From: Lytechinus variegatus
Taxonomy: Eukaryota; Echinodermata; Echinoidea; Temnopleuroida; Toxopneustidae
NCBI RefSeq assembly: GCF_018143015.1
Contig: NC_054741.1
Location: 65,322,697 to 65,386,696, forward strand
DNA length: 64,000 nucleotides
Reading direction: 5' to 3'
The number at the start of each line of letters is the position of its first letter. Position 1 is the first letter of the stretch. Position numbers and translations under genes: made by a program. The notes under the pieces are model-generated. The model did not search any database and was not told the DNA's origin. It saw only the letters and a list, made by a program, of their open reading frames with translations. Below, piece by piece: positions 14,201 to 24,330 of the stretch.

Positions 14201-17200
14201 ATCCGCGCCTTTATATTGACATGAAAGACGTCTTCCATTATATTTCATTCACTTGTCTTCATCCTTTTCCCCCTCCCTCTCTCTCTCTTTCCCTTCTCTT
14301 ATTTTTCTTCTATCTTTCCTTCTTTCTTTTTTTGCTCCTTCAAAAATAGTGGGGACATTTTATGTTGTGTCCCCCCTTTCCAAAAGGTGGGGGCGCGCGT
14401 CCCTGGGATTTCCGTCTAAGATAATTGCTACAGTTGTAAATCTGCATGAAACTATCTTCAGTAGCTAATATGTAAGTAGTTAAGGACTCAATCGGTTGCT
14501 ATTATTCAGTATTGCTCTACGTGTCACATTGTATTATTGATAACATTCAGCACGTATTCACCAAATTCTCGATTTTAGGTCTTCGTTATCTCTCAAAAAC
14601 CTCATGCTAAAATACAATTTTTTTTAATTTTATAAATTACAAAAAGATGATATTAATATCACATTGTTACCTGGGCTCGGTGTAAAAATGGCAGAGGTAA
14701 AAATGGCAGAAATAAAAATGGCAGAGGTAAAAATGGCACCTTCGCCATTTTTACCTCTGCCATTTTCACCTTCGCCATTTTTACCTCTGCCATTTTCACC
14801 TTCGCCATTTTTACCTCTGCCATTTTTACCTCTGCCATTTTTACCTTTGCCATTTTTACCTCTGCCATTTTTACCTCTGCCATTTATACCTCTGCCATTT
14901 TTACCTCTGCCATTTTTACCTTTGCCATTTTCACCTTTGCCATTTTTACCTCTGCCATTTTTACTTCTGGCATTTTCACCTTTGCCATTTTTACCTCTGC
15001 CATTTTTACCTTTGCCTTTTTTACCTCTGCCATTTTTACCTCTGCCATTTATACATCTGCCATTATTACCTCTGCCATTTTTACTACTGCCATTTATACC
15101 TCTGCCATTATTACCTCTGCCATTTTTACCCGGCACCGTTACCTGAACGGCGATTGTATCGTATACGTACGGTCATAATGCTGAAAAAATCAAATAATTT
15201 CTCCATCTTAAAAATAATATAAAGATATTAGTCACCTTACTTCGCTGTATTTAGCTATTTACTTGATATCCCACATGACTGTCCCTGGTCTAAACTTACT
15301 TTTCTCCCTGTATGTGCAGGACCGAATGTGGAGGAAAACACGGAGTACTTATGAGGGAAATGCATGTGATGGTGTCGACCCGAATCGCAATTACATGTAT
15401 GAGTGGGGAGGTAAAGTATTCTGGGCTATTTGCGATGTATTGAGGAGGGGGGGGGGGGGCATGATGGCCCCCCCCTCCTGATCTCAGCCGCCGTTCGCGC
15501 AATCGCTTCAAAATTTGGCACGCACATCTGAAATCTGAAAACGATTCTTTTTTCCATATGTCATCTTTTTAATCTTATATAAAAGGTTTCCACAAAGAAA
15601 AATTGCAAGTGATTTTTGTTTATGTATTTCTTTGTGTTTTGAATTTCTTATGCATTTCTTTTTTTTCATCTTTTTTTCATTGTTTTTTTTTCAATGGAAA
15701 TTTTTACAGACCAATGAACAACTTAATTAAACCCTAAATTCATTAGAAAGACTAATTGTAAGGAAAAATAATCACCCTTCTATGAATCATCTCCCAGAGA
15801 CTTTGTACACAAAGTATAAAAATGAGCCATTTTCGGCATGACATCGTCTCGTAAAAAGCTAATGACACAGATCTAGCCTTTATCTCAAACTTTGTGTGTT
15901 ATCTTCTCTGAACTTTGTAAAAGCCAATAAATACATTTTTTAAAATCCCATTCTGGTTGAGATTCGTATCCTCTTCATGAATTCCCACAAAAAAAGTAAT
16001 TGAAATCTCCCACTTTCAGGTCAGTACATGACATATTTTAGCTCGCCCTTTGTATTCGCAAAGTTAAGTTAGAATACAGGCCCTTATCACGATTGCAAAA
16101 AGTTAGGCCCGTTTTAGGTCTAAATTACAAAAGAACAAAAAAAAATCGAGAAATAACAAAGTTCTGGTTATTTGAAATAAGGTTTGCGTTACAATAAATT
16201 CATGAAGTGAAAAGGTTTTACAGAATAGTTTTTAAACTTACTCGACACCCCGTTCTGTAGAGGAGTAGCCATACAAAAAGTTATTAACTGTGCGATAGCT
16301 TCGGTGGGAAACCGGCGAAAACACGTATATTTCAGGAAATTATGGAAATACAAACATTGATTCGAAGAAACATAACTTTGTTATTTCTGGACCATTTTCT
16401 GCGGTTTAGCTATCACATCAAAGGGCAGATACTGAACTTTTTAGGCATGTAATTTTCTTTTTGAAATTTTTATACCCCCAGCTAAATGACTTTTTGCTAT
16501 CCTTCAAATTGCTTTTACTCATTACTCATTCGTGGATGAAAAATCTCATATGTCATCTAAGAGAAGACATTCTAAGATTTACAGTGATAGGTCATCTGTC
16601 TGTTGTATTTCTGATTAAGTTATGTTAAATCATCGCTACAACTCGGTTTCGTTTTTTTGTGGGACGCACTCTATAGCTATTAAAATTCGAGTACCCCGGT
16701 ACAGATCTATCGATTTCTTGACTATCAAATTTATTATTTAAGGGGAAGTTCACCTTGACAATAGATTTATTGTTATTATTGGAAAAAAAATATTAGTGAA
16801 GGTTTGAGGAAGATCCATCAGAGATTTAAAAGTTATTATGATTTTAAGTTTTTTTCATTTGTGCCGTCACATGCAAGCAGCTTCACATGTATCGTGAATT
16901 AAAAAGAAATCAATGAAATTTCATTTACTCAAAAAATTAGAAATGGTTTATTTTGTAACTTTAGTATAGCAACACAAAAATTTTAAGTCATCATGAACAT
17001 TTATAAAATCATAGAAATTTATGCGTTCTACAGTACACATAATGTGAGGCAGATGCTCGTATATAACGTCACCAAAAAATGTAATAGCTTTCGTAATCTT
17101 TAATGGATTTTTCTTAAACCTTCCCCAATATAATTTATTTTTCGGCTATTTTACAAGAAACTTTTTGTGAGGGTGAACTTCGTGTACGTGTATTTCTTAA

Positions 17201-20200
17201 CTCGTGCTGTTGTAATACGTATATTCATTATTATCATTATCTTGTTATTCATTTAATCTTTGTGCTAGGGTATAGACTTGGCCTTTAATTTCACGCATAT
17301 TTATGTATTTTTTTAATTTTGTTGACTGATGTAGAATTAAATTGGTTTGTATTTTGTGCAGGGAGCGGATCATCTAGTTTGTCGTGCTCTGACATATATC
17401 GTGGTCCAGCAGCCCATTCTGAACCTGAAGTCTCTGGAACTACTAGTTTTCTAGAGACTCTCAAAGACCAGGGTAGGAAATTTGCGTGCTTTATTGACTT
17501 CCACTCCTACTCCCAGCTTTGGCTCTCTCCATATTCTTACATGGAAAGGGATGCTGAAAACCATGCTACACAGGTAAACGGAATCTTCTGCTATTTCCAT
17601 AATGTTCTCAATATTTACTTGCTGAAATACATGTAGGGTTGGACGTCCTCTCTACGAAGCTAGTTTTTAAAAGGAGTAAAAAAAACTTATTTTAAAATGA
17701 AATAATTATGACTTGCATTGCATGCTATATAGAGATTGCATTTAGACCAACGGTACCGACTCCAAGTAAGTTATATTTCAAAAGTTATGACATCCACGAT
17801 TCCATGAAATTATTCCGAGTTGGTACAGAAGGAAATGAAAAGAAATGTTATTTTTTCAGGGGCGGATCCAGCCTTTGCTTTTAGGGGTAGGAGAGAAAAA
17901 CAGTTTAGTCCATATTTTTCCCCAATCGGCCGCTGAAAGTTTTGTTTTATTTTTTTTGAGGGGTAGTCGTCTCGTCCTATAACTAAGAACTGAGGTTTTC
18001 AGTACAGTTTAGCTCTAGATATTCTTACAAATATTATAACTCATAGGGCCGAAAGGGCCGCAATAAATGCAAACAATGAGCCCGAATTCCTTTTAAAAAA
18101 AATCTTTCTTGTATTTTGATCATAAAATATTGAACATACAGAACAGGCTTTTTCTCCTTTTTTCTACTTTTCTTTATTGATTGACAAGATGCGTAGTCCT
18201 ATCAAACAAAAAAAGAAACGAAGCGCGAGCTTAAATTTTTGGTATATTGACATGAAAAGGGACGGGAGTGCATGAAGTGACCCATAAATGATAGGATAGA
18301 CTACACTGTTAAAAACCCGTGATTTTACCGAAAAAGGAAGATTTTGCAGAAAGCAATAACAGAATCATTCTGTAAATTCATAAAAGAAGAATTTTTCTGC
18401 AATCTAACAGAACAGATCTGTTTAAAAAGGGGAAAAGGGTGTTTCATTTAAGGAAATTTGTAAGATTCCATACACCAAATACCAATTTCCTGTCAGACTA
18501 CGCAATCTGGTAAGATACAGGTGTTCTCGAGACTCTGCTGCAGGAACTTCTTTAATTTTAAGGATAAATTTTGCTAACAGTGTACATATCTCACAAATGC
18601 GAGCGCAAAGCTGAAAGTTTGTGATATTTCGACCTGAAAAAGGACATTTTGTAACAATGGGTAATCTGAGCGCAAAGCGCGAGTTAAAAATTCCTGTTAT
18701 ATTCCGACCTGAATATAAAGACAGTATATGACAATACAAACGTGAAGCGAGATCCGACTTTTTAAGCATAAATACTGTAATGTAATCATTTTAAAAAGTG
18801 TATAAAATGTGGGTATTGTGAAAAGGATAGTAGATAAATGATGTTCTTTCGTAATTTAGACCAAAAACGGGCCTACTTTTTGAAATCGTGATAAAGGTAT
18901 GTATTGTAACTTAACTTTTAAGCGAATGCAAAGGGCGAGCTGATTTTTAATGTAGTTATTGGCTTTTACAAAGTGCAGAGAAGCTTCTTTACAAAGTAAA
19001 CGTAGATTTTTTTTATTGAATAATTATTGTCTGCAATCTTTTTCAATCTTTTCTGCGAGGTTTTTGAAAAGAAGCGGCGCACCTCGGTTTCAATGGCATT
19101 TTTACATTACACTTTTTTCTCACAAATTTGTGTTTAAATATTTTAAAGATCCTTAACCAAGAAGAGAATTTAAAAAAAACCTCACCAATACGAAAATCCC
19201 ATTGTTTTCGTAATTCCAAGGAGGTTTAAATGAGATGGAGTAACAGCAAATAAAATCCCTTTGAACAAGCTTCGAAGCCGCCAGCAGAAAGTATGTCAGG
19301 CATGCACTTTGGTCAACGTCTCTTGCAATTGTGTAGACAAATGATTCCCGCGTCACTCCATAGCTATAGGTCATATATACAGGGAAATATGCTATTTTTC
19401 GCCGCATCTGGTCTGGTTATATGTGTAGTACATAATTTGGAGGCATGCGAAAATAAACTATGCAACATGTCCTGAAATATGACTCAAATTTCCTCGACTG
19501 GGCATGTGCGGGCACTCATCTGGCATATACAATAATGAATAGCAATATTCCATCAACCACATTTGAAATTTTCATTTGCCGCAAACGATCGGAAAAGTGT
19601 TAAAATCTGGATTCAGTAAAGGTCAAATTCTTACTTTTTCCACTAATTAAAGGTAAATTGATATAATCTGGGCAAATATCTCAGCGTAATAGTGCTTGGT
19701 TGTTGATGTCTTGTCATGCGTACAAATTTCTGTTTGTTTATTAATAAAAAGATGGGAAACTGATCCAAATGGATATTCGTAAAATTTCGTTTCGGATTTC
19801 TTCACTGAAACTGGCGGCTTCGAAGGCTGACATCAAAAAGGTCTTAACTGCCGTTCTTTCTTTTGTGCTTCTTTAGAAATTAACAGCTGCTTGAATAAAT
19901 TTGTTACCTGTTGGAACTCCAGTCATAGAAACTTCTTGGTAATACCCCTTGATTTCGCCGCCCGATGTAGAAGGGGTCCTCAAGCTACGCACTTGATTTA
20001 TCGTGCAAAGAAATAGCATTTCCTTCCTAAATCTCTAAATAATGTTCATGTTATCGGAGGAAAATATCAAATTAAAGTGAATACAGCTCTGAAATTCCAA
20101 ACAGTTGCTGGTTTTCTCTGCATTTAGTGATTTATTGCCGCCTCTGTTAAAAAAAAATGAATAGGGATCGTTCATCACACTGCAATCACAGTTCCACAGA

Positions 20201-23200
20201 CAAAGTGCACATTTCCCCCATTGTTTTGAAATTGAATTTTTGTTAAATTAGCATCGATAAAATGCCAAATGTTTTATATTATAAATGGACACTTTCGGAC
20301 GATCTTCAATCGACAGGCCGAAATGCCCTTTTTCCAATACTTGAAAAAATATTGAGGACAGTCACCTCCTGGGGGCGTTTCATCAATATTTTCGTCCGAC
20401 AAGTTGTCAGATCTGACAAATTTCCTGGATTCTGATTGGTTGAGAAGCACTGTTACTATAGTAACTGTCGGATAAAACAGAACTTGTCGGATAAAACGTC
20501 TGACAAGTCCTTTCATGAAACGCCCCCCCCTGACCCACACATGTATCGCAGCACATCTGTCACAACAGCATAAAAAACATCAAAAAACATCCTCTCAGTT
20601 CTGCATTTTTACATAAAAATTCCAATCGTTTGCTTTATTTGGAACATGCATAGACATAGATATATTGGACAAATACTTAGACTAGGGTATCAGACCATAC
20701 TACAAAATTAATATTTAATGGGCCTTTTTCATATTCCTGTCTGGGACAATCAAGTCGGAGATAAGGGATAATACCAATGTATCACGCCAGTGGAAGGGCA
20801 GCATTCAATATTGGTTATCATTGGGGCCGGCATTGGGGTGGTATCAGCTGGCTAGGTTACGCGCGTGTTCGGGGTTACCTGTCGTGCATCAATAGAATGC
20901 TAGAAGGGCATTCATAATGATCGCAATCATGTTCATGATTTTTTTTCCTTCTACGGGATAAATGACATTACAATTTGTGATCTGTTTCTGTTCAGGTTGG
21001 TGCTGCAGAAGAAGCATGTGCAGCCCTACAAGCTGTACACGGGACACGGTATACCTTTGGAGCGTCAGCATCAACACTTTGTAAGTAAATTGTGACCTGC
21101 CTGTTCAAAGGGGAAGTTGAACCTGAGGAAAAATACTTTAAAAAAGAATATATAAGAAAAAGTAATTATAGAAATTTGGCAATGTTTGAAGAAAAGATTT
21201 GAAAAAAAATCATCGTCATATGCAAACAGTTTTATAGCGTGAATTAAAAAAAAAATGAATGGAATGCATTTTTTTAGAATTTGAAAGGGTTTTTATTGTA
21301 ACTGTAGTATATCACCATACAAATCATTACACAGCCGCTTCTGAAAGAAAAAGAAATTAGTCATCAGGAACCAATATTTGTTACATAATAATGTTGGGCA
21401 GCTGCTGGTATTATGGCGTCACATGTAAAAATCAATAATTATAATAACTTTCTTAATCCTTAATAGATTTTCCTCAAAAAATTACAAGTAATAGTTTTAT
21501 TATTTCTCATGGTATTTTACAACAAAACTTGAAAATTTGATCAAAATCGGATGCAAAATAAGAAAGATATGACATTGATTTTTTTTTTACAAATAGGTTC
21601 TCTGCACAATTCATTGGTGTGCAAATGAAAAAGTAGATAATGTCCTCACTCAGCATTTCTTTGTTTTTATGTTTTGAATTATAGAATATTCATTTTTTTG
21701 TCTCACCTGCATAGCAGAGTGAGACTACAGTGCGTATCAAAAAAAGTTTACACTTTGAAAAAATCCTGTAAAATTACACATTTCTAATATTCTGAAGATT
21801 TTTCCACATTTTAACATTAGTACAGATCCATTAAAGCAAATGACGATATAACTGTCGAAAAATATTTCCGCTTGAGTGAGCACCACTTACTTTTGAAAAG
21901 TTAGTGAAAATTGATTTGCGCAGAGCTTTGAAATAATTATGCGAATAAAAGTAAAACTTAAACATGAAGAAAAAGTGGAATTCAGCTACTGAAATTGATT
22001 TAAAGATATCTTTTCGCCTTTTTTACTTGTTTCCTTGCCCACAAACACTTCAAAGTGTGCATTGCGCCACTCCCCCACACACCGAGGCCATCGTGACGAT
22101 ATTTGCTTTACACTGAGCTGTGATTTACATGGAATGGCTTAGGCTTTATTTCATTTTGTTAATCAGTATCTAGCTTGGAAAATGTGTGGAGAAACAAGTA
22201 TTAAATGAAAAATGAAACGTAAACCACTTTAAATGATAAAAACTTCGTGAAAAAATGCTGGAGATGTCTGATATAAACTTTTGTTCAGATTCAGTTATGT
22301 CTTCAGATCCAGCTTGCACAAAAATGGTAAAGGTTGTGCTTACTAAGTGTTGAAATTTCAATTTGGGTGGCAAAATTGTTACAGAATGCTTGAATGAGTC
22401 CGTTTTATTTCAATTGACTAAAAGTGCAAGGGAAATGTATGAGAAATGTTTCGCAGGGCAAGTTTGATTTCGCCCTTCCCCTTGACACAGCGTGAAAATG
22501 AGCATTTCTTCGCAAACAGATTTCTGCGAGCTTTACAAAAATGGACAGCGCTCACTCAAGTGTAACATTCTGACAAAACTTTTACTTTCATTGGATAGAT
22601 AAGACCCAAACCCAAAATTATATCTGAAAAATTTACCCACATGTCGTATATTTTTTCATTCCCAGGGCTTTTTCAAAGTGTAAACTTTTTTTGATACGCA
22701 CCGTATGGGCGCCGCTTTTCCGACTGCGGCGGCGTCAACACCAAGGTTAAGATTAGGAAGTGACAGTATAACTTAGATAGTATATGAACCTAGTTCATGA
22801 AACTTGGCCATAAGCTTATCAAGTAATATTAAACACACTGCCTGAGTTTTGGGTCACATGACCAAGGTCAACGGTTATTTAGGGTCAATGAACTTAGACC
22901 AAGTTGGGGAATCAACATCAAAATCTTAACCTACGATTAAGATTTTGTAATGTCATAACTTAAAAAAATAAATGAACCTAGTTCATGAAACTTTGACATA
23001 AGATTAATCAAGTATTATTGTCAATGAATGTAGTATTGTATCATTATATGAATGATATTTCTTGTGAATAATTATTTTATAGTAGTTTTCAAAGTCAGCA
23101 CTGCTTCTATATTGAATTGCGTGATGCAGGTGAGACTGCTAGAGGCGCTCCACTTGTAACAGTTTTGACAAAGACCCTGTCAGTTGAATCATAAAATGTT

Positions 23201-23956
23201 TAAAACAGTGGTATTTCCATATTCATTGATAAATAAAACTTTCTTTCACATGACAATTAGGAGAAAATTAAAATATTTAATATTCAACATAATAAAATAC
23301 AAAAGAAATAGTGGGTGATGTCATTAGTCTCTCCATTTACGTGCTGACGAGGATGTGCACTTTACTGTTATTGGAAATTAAGCTAAAGTTACATCCTAAT
23401 TTTCACATCCTATTTTGATGAAATTGTTAGTGTTATGCTTGTTTGAATTTTCTCTTTTTACTACTCAAATCAACATTTTTGTTTGGGGTGGACTTGTCTT
23501 TTAACCTCGAGAAAATGAATGTTACTTGCACTCAGAAATGGGAGCAATTTGTAAGCTAAAAATAGCCGTAGGTTGTGTCTGTATCATTGTTGGAGCCTTT
23601 TTATTTAGGATAAACATGATAAATGAGCAGTTTCACTGAAACCGGAAAGCAACTTTTTGCTGGTTTTTTTGCGGGGGGGGGGGGGGTGACCACATGCCTT
23701 CGACTTTGCGTTTGATGATTACTTTTTTTCAAATTGATTTTCTTTTTTCTTTTTTTTTTGTATTTTAGATGCTGCAGATGGGTGCAGTGTTGACTGGGGT
23801 TATGCAAAGCTGGGGGCTACTTATTCTTACGTCGTTGAATTGAGGGATAAAGGGAGATATGGTTTCCTGCTCCCCGAGAATCAGATCCTACCGACTGGAG
23901 AGGAGACTTATGCAGGAATCAAGGCCCTCCTAAACAGCATAAAGAATAACTCTTAA
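3186..23956 (+). CDS. Zinc carboxypeptidase, A type (secreted procarboxypeptidase), 9 exons seen
   Basis: M14A metallo-carboxypeptidase, a secreted enzyme that removes hydrophobic C-terminal residues. Exons: 3186-3267, 4782-4982, 8680-8778, 9164-9271, 11423-11518, 15320-15410, 17362-17573, 20996-21080, 23769-23956; all junctions are GT-AG and in phase, giving about 353 codons. Exons 1-2 encode the activation propeptide ([10 protein letters not shown], then [15 protein letters not shown]). The catalytic domain shows zinc ligands H and E in IHAREW (exon 4) and H in FHSYSQL (exon 7), the R127 equivalent in MWRKTR, the N144-R145 pair in DPNRNY (exon 6), Tyr248 split over exons 8/9, and Glu270 in [11 protein letters not shown] (exon 9). 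Residue 255 is Val (CSVDW), which indicates A-type rather than B-type specificity. The loop before FDFYIIP is a few residues shorter than in vertebrate enzymes. The signal-peptide exon, which must end in phase 2, was not found. Introns are long and filled with transposons. Confidence 0.93.
3268..4781 (+). other. Carboxypeptidase intron with a triplicated 29-bp repeat
   Basis: No gene is seen here. At 4398-4489 a 29-bp unit beginning GTGTTAGTGACTAGGGG is repeated three times in tandem and almost perfectly, a local replication-slippage minisatellite. A poly-G run lies at 3559-3572. The rest is AT-rich unique-looking sequence. Confidence 0.7.
5167..6788. mobile_element. hAT-like element with 8-bp target-site duplication
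   Basis: The element starts CAGTGGCGTAGACAGG and ends CTATCTACGCCCCTG, giving inverted CAG...CTG termini. It is flanked by a perfect 8-bp duplication TCATTGAG (5159-5166 and 6789-6796). An 8-bp duplication and CAG ends are the hallmark of hAT transposons. The ends carry poly-G/poly-C runs. The 1622-bp interior holds a TA microsatellite (about 5222-5296) and no transposase reading frame, so it is non-autonomous. It lies in the intron after exon 2 of the carboxypeptidase. Confidence 0.88.
5222..5296. repeat. TA-dinucleotide microsatellite
   Basis: Nearly pure TA repeats with a few interruptions, inside the hAT-like element of the same intron. Confidence 0.9.
6985..7900. mobile_element. Tc1/mariner-like non-autonomous element (worn copy)
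   Basis: The left end near 6985 reads CAGCGTATC, then AAAGTTTACACTTTGAAAAA. The right end reads GTACGCACTG (7891-7900). Sequence and order match the better-preserved copy at 21728-22703, including the region near GAATGTTACACTTG. The termini have drifted, and no transposase is seen. Confidence 0.65.
8036..8654. mobile_element. Foldback element with ~200-bp inverted repeats (family AAGGTCAAGTCCACC)
   Basis: The left arm (8036-8240) starts TTTAAAGGTCAAGTCCACC. The right arm (about 8455-8654) is its near-perfect reverse complement, ending GGTGGACTTGTCCTTTAA. The arms share a long run including ATCCGATTTTGATGAAATTT and CATAACTTTCTTATTTTACA. No protein is encoded. Other copies lie at 21531-23504 (interrupted), 47567-47685 (fragment) and 56325-56763 (right arm lost). 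It ends 25 bp before carboxypeptidase exon 3. Confidence 0.85.
9008..9150. repeat. CA/TA microsatellite cluster
   Basis: A short CA run followed by repeated ATATAT and GTATAT blocks, ending just before the acceptor of carboxypeptidase exon 4. Confidence 0.85.
9931..10181. mobile_element. Short element, CACTGTTA family (copy 1)
   Basis: It begins CACTGTTAAAAA and ends TTCTAACAGTG. The interior shares GCAGAAAGCA, TTCCATACACCAAATACC and CTCGAGACTCTGCTGCAG with the copy at 18304-18582. Flanking dinucleotides are CA on both sides, possibly altered from TA. It is non-coding. Confidence 0.75.
10335..10940. repeat. Fragments of dispersed elements in the intron before exon 5
   Basis: 10410-10510 resembles the inner part of the GGGGAAGTTCACC element family (bleeding-edge words GGTTTGATGAAAATCCATCAAAG and TGACGTCAT). 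10778-10915 (GGCGTCGTCAACACTG, then AACCAAGGTTAAG) resembles the GTCTCACCTGCA element seen at 21700-23165. Both are partial. The remainder of the intron 9272-11422 shows nothing recognisable. Confidence 0.4.
11602..14212. mobile_element. Composite hAT-like element carrying GCGCTTCGCGC arrays
   Basis: The left end AGAGGCGTCGATCC plus a G-run and the right end C-run plus GATCCGCGCCTTT are inverted. Flanks ATATAGAC (11594-11601) and ATATTGAC (14213-14220) match at 7 of 8 positions, fitting an 8-bp duplication. The motif GCTCGCGCTTCGCGCTCGC occurs in plus orientation at about 11836, 12047 and 12270. It occurs in the opposite orientation about ten times from 12563 to 13960. A second terminus-like sequence (AGGAGCGGATCAAGC, 12362) between the two halves suggests two related elements fused or nested. 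A SINE sits inside at 13408-13645. Confidence 0.6.
13408..13645 (-). mobile_element. tRNA-derived SINE
   Basis: On the minus strand the head (about 13645-13565) reads TGGTGGCTCAGTGGTAGAGC, with a pol III A box, then TTCATGAAC in the anticodon-loop position, then GGTTCGATCCC, the B box. A unique body follows and it ends in an ATT-rich tail (about 13426-13408). This is the structure of a tRNA-derived SINE. The sea-urchin SURF family has this design, but I cannot confirm the family. It lies inside the composite hAT-like element. Confidence 0.85.
14674..15137. mobile_element. Foldback element expanded into a 15-bp minisatellite
   Basis: It is flanked by a perfect 8-bp direct repeat GTTACCTG (14666-14673 and 15138-15145). 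The left end is GGCTCGGTGTAAAAATGGC and the right end is GCCATTTTTACCCGGCACC, which are near-inverted. The inside consists almost wholly of the 15-bp unit TCTGCCATTTTTACC and variants. About four units at the left run in the opposite orientation and about 26 follow in the other, with the turn-round near 14740. Because 15 is divisible by three, several frames stay open (repeats such as MAEVK, LPFLP, NGRGK), but this is not coding. It lies in the intron before exon 6. Confidence 0.85.
15428..15745. mobile_element. Fragment of the piggyBac-like element family
   Basis: GGGGGGGCATGATGGCCCCC, then ATCTCAGCCGCCG and later CAATGGAAATTTTTACAGAC follow the same order as in the whole copy at 61032-61789. 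The terminal CCCTAA end is missing on the left. It begins only about 20 bp after the donor site of carboxypeptidase exon 6. Confidence 0.65.
16036..16130 (+). repeat. Left arm of an inverted repeat flanking exon 7
   Basis: This stretch (AGCTCGCCCTTTG, TTATCACGATTGCAAAAAGT, GGTCTAAATTA) matches the reverse complement of 18851-18944. The two arms bracket carboxypeptidase exon 7 (17362-17573). It is a member of the GCTCGCGCTTCGC repeat family. Confidence 0.75.
16735..17185. mobile_element. Short element, GGGGAAGTTCACC family
   Basis: The left end TTTAAGGGGAAGTTCACC and right end GGGTGAACTTCG are inverted. Inner phrases such as GAAGGTTTGAGGAAGATCCA and its complement near the right end make longer imperfect arms. 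Same family as 21104-21530 and 63220-63724. Non-coding. Confidence 0.7.
17857..18300. mobile_element. hAT-like left terminus with GCGCGAGC repeats
   Basis: CAGGGGCGGATCCAGCC at 17857 is a hAT-style terminus. The next 120 bp resemble 12362-12490 (CCCAATCGGCCGCTGAAAG against CCCTGATCGGCTGCTCAAG). GAAGCGCGAGC follows near 18222, and further copies lie at about 18600-18735 beyond an inserted element. No matching right end or target duplication was found. Confidence 0.55.
18304..18582. mobile_element. Short TA-flanked element, CACTGTTA family (copy 2)
   Basis: It runs from CACTGTTAAAAAC to GCTAACAGTG and is flanked by TA on both sides (18302-18303, 18583-18584), as for Tc1/mariner-type insertion. 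It shares its interior with 9931-10181. It has inserted into the GCGCGAGC-repeat region. Confidence 0.8.
18851..18944 (-). repeat. Right arm of the inverted repeat flanking exon 7
   Basis: The reverse complement matches 16036-16130 with small indels. Together they are about 2.8 kb apart with exon 7 between them. Confidence 0.75.
18945..20365 (+). other. Intron sequence without recognised features
   Basis: AT-rich. A short inverted pair (CTTCGAAGCCGCCAG near 19268 and CTGGCGGCTTCGAAGG near 19811) could be the ends of an unknown element about 560 bp long, but no other support is seen. There is no gene. Confidence 0.4.
20366..20530. mobile_element. Palindromic short element (GGGCGTTTCAT family)
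   Basis: The left half GGGGGCGTTTCATCAATATT plus CCGACAAGTTGTCAG and the right half CTGACAAGTCC plus TTTCATGAAACGCCCCC are inverted over most of the 165 bp. Non-coding hairpin element. Confidence 0.75.
21104..21530. mobile_element. Short element, GGGGAAGTTCACC family (truncated)
   Basis: It starts AAGGGGAAGTTGAACC 24 bp after the donor of exon 8 and follows the interior order of the copies at 16735 and 63220. Its right end is cut where the foldback element starts at about 21531. Confidence 0.6.
21700..23165. mobile_element. Element beginning GTCTCACCTGCATAG, itself interrupted
   Basis: The left end GTCTCACCTGCATAGCAGAG and the right end GATGCAGGTGAGAC (about 23125) are inverted. The inner phrase GCGCCGCTTTTCCGACTGCG continues directly after the inserted element at 21728-22703. 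Repeats such as AACCTAGTTCATGAAAC occur twice inside. A partial relative lies at about 10778-10915. No coding sequence. Confidence 0.65.
21728..22703. mobile_element. Tc1/mariner-like non-autonomous element, innermost of a nest
   Basis: The ends CAGTGCGTATCAAAAAAAG and CTTTTTTTGATACGCACCG are inverted and extend through AAGTTTACACTTTG. TA flanks both sides (21726-21727, 22704-22705). Worn similarity between the arms continues for more than 150 bp (for example CTTGAGTGAGC on one side and GCTCACTCAAG on the other). No transposase was seen in 976 bp. Confidence 0.85.
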
Positions 23957-24256
23957 TCCGTTGACTACTGGATTCTGTATAGCCCATAGAGTTTGTACAG
24001 AACCACCTAGTTCCAGTAGGTAATGGGTTAATCAGAATCCAACCCCTACTTCTGGATGTTGCATTTCTTAATACAGAATTAAGAATTGTCAATAGTTTTA
24101 AATTTCGAAAAATATAATTTAGTTCTTTGTTCGTTCAATACTAGTAATTTAACTATAATTATCACCATTGAATTTTCCACTAAGAGAATTATAACCAGAC
24201 GTGACATCCATATCTTCAGTATCACGTTAAATATATCATTATTACTGATTTAAGTG

Positions 24257-24299
<43 letters not shown>

Positions 24300-24330
24300 T
24301 AATATATATATATATATATATATATAATAT
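24257..24330. repeat. TA microsatellite in the 3' flank of the carboxypeptidase
   Basis: Two blocks of TA repeats separated by GATTAA, about 300 bp after the stop codon. Confidence 0.9.

Larger units (their letters stand above)
21531..23504. mobile_element. Foldback element (AAGGTCAAGTCCACC family) split by nested insertions
   Basis: The left part (21531-21699: GATCAAAATCGGATGCAAAATAAG and onward) and right part (about 23166-23504, ending GGGGTGGACTTGTCTTTTAA) match the two arms of 8036-8654. Between them lies the GTCTCACCTGCA element. The outer left tip is missing. Confidence 0.7.

Noticed and set aside
14630-15146. Open frames of about 160 codons on both strands (NGRGK, MAEVK and LPFLP repeats)
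   Set aside because: They arise because the 15-bp minisatellite unit is a multiple of three and lacks stops. They have no start context or family similarity.
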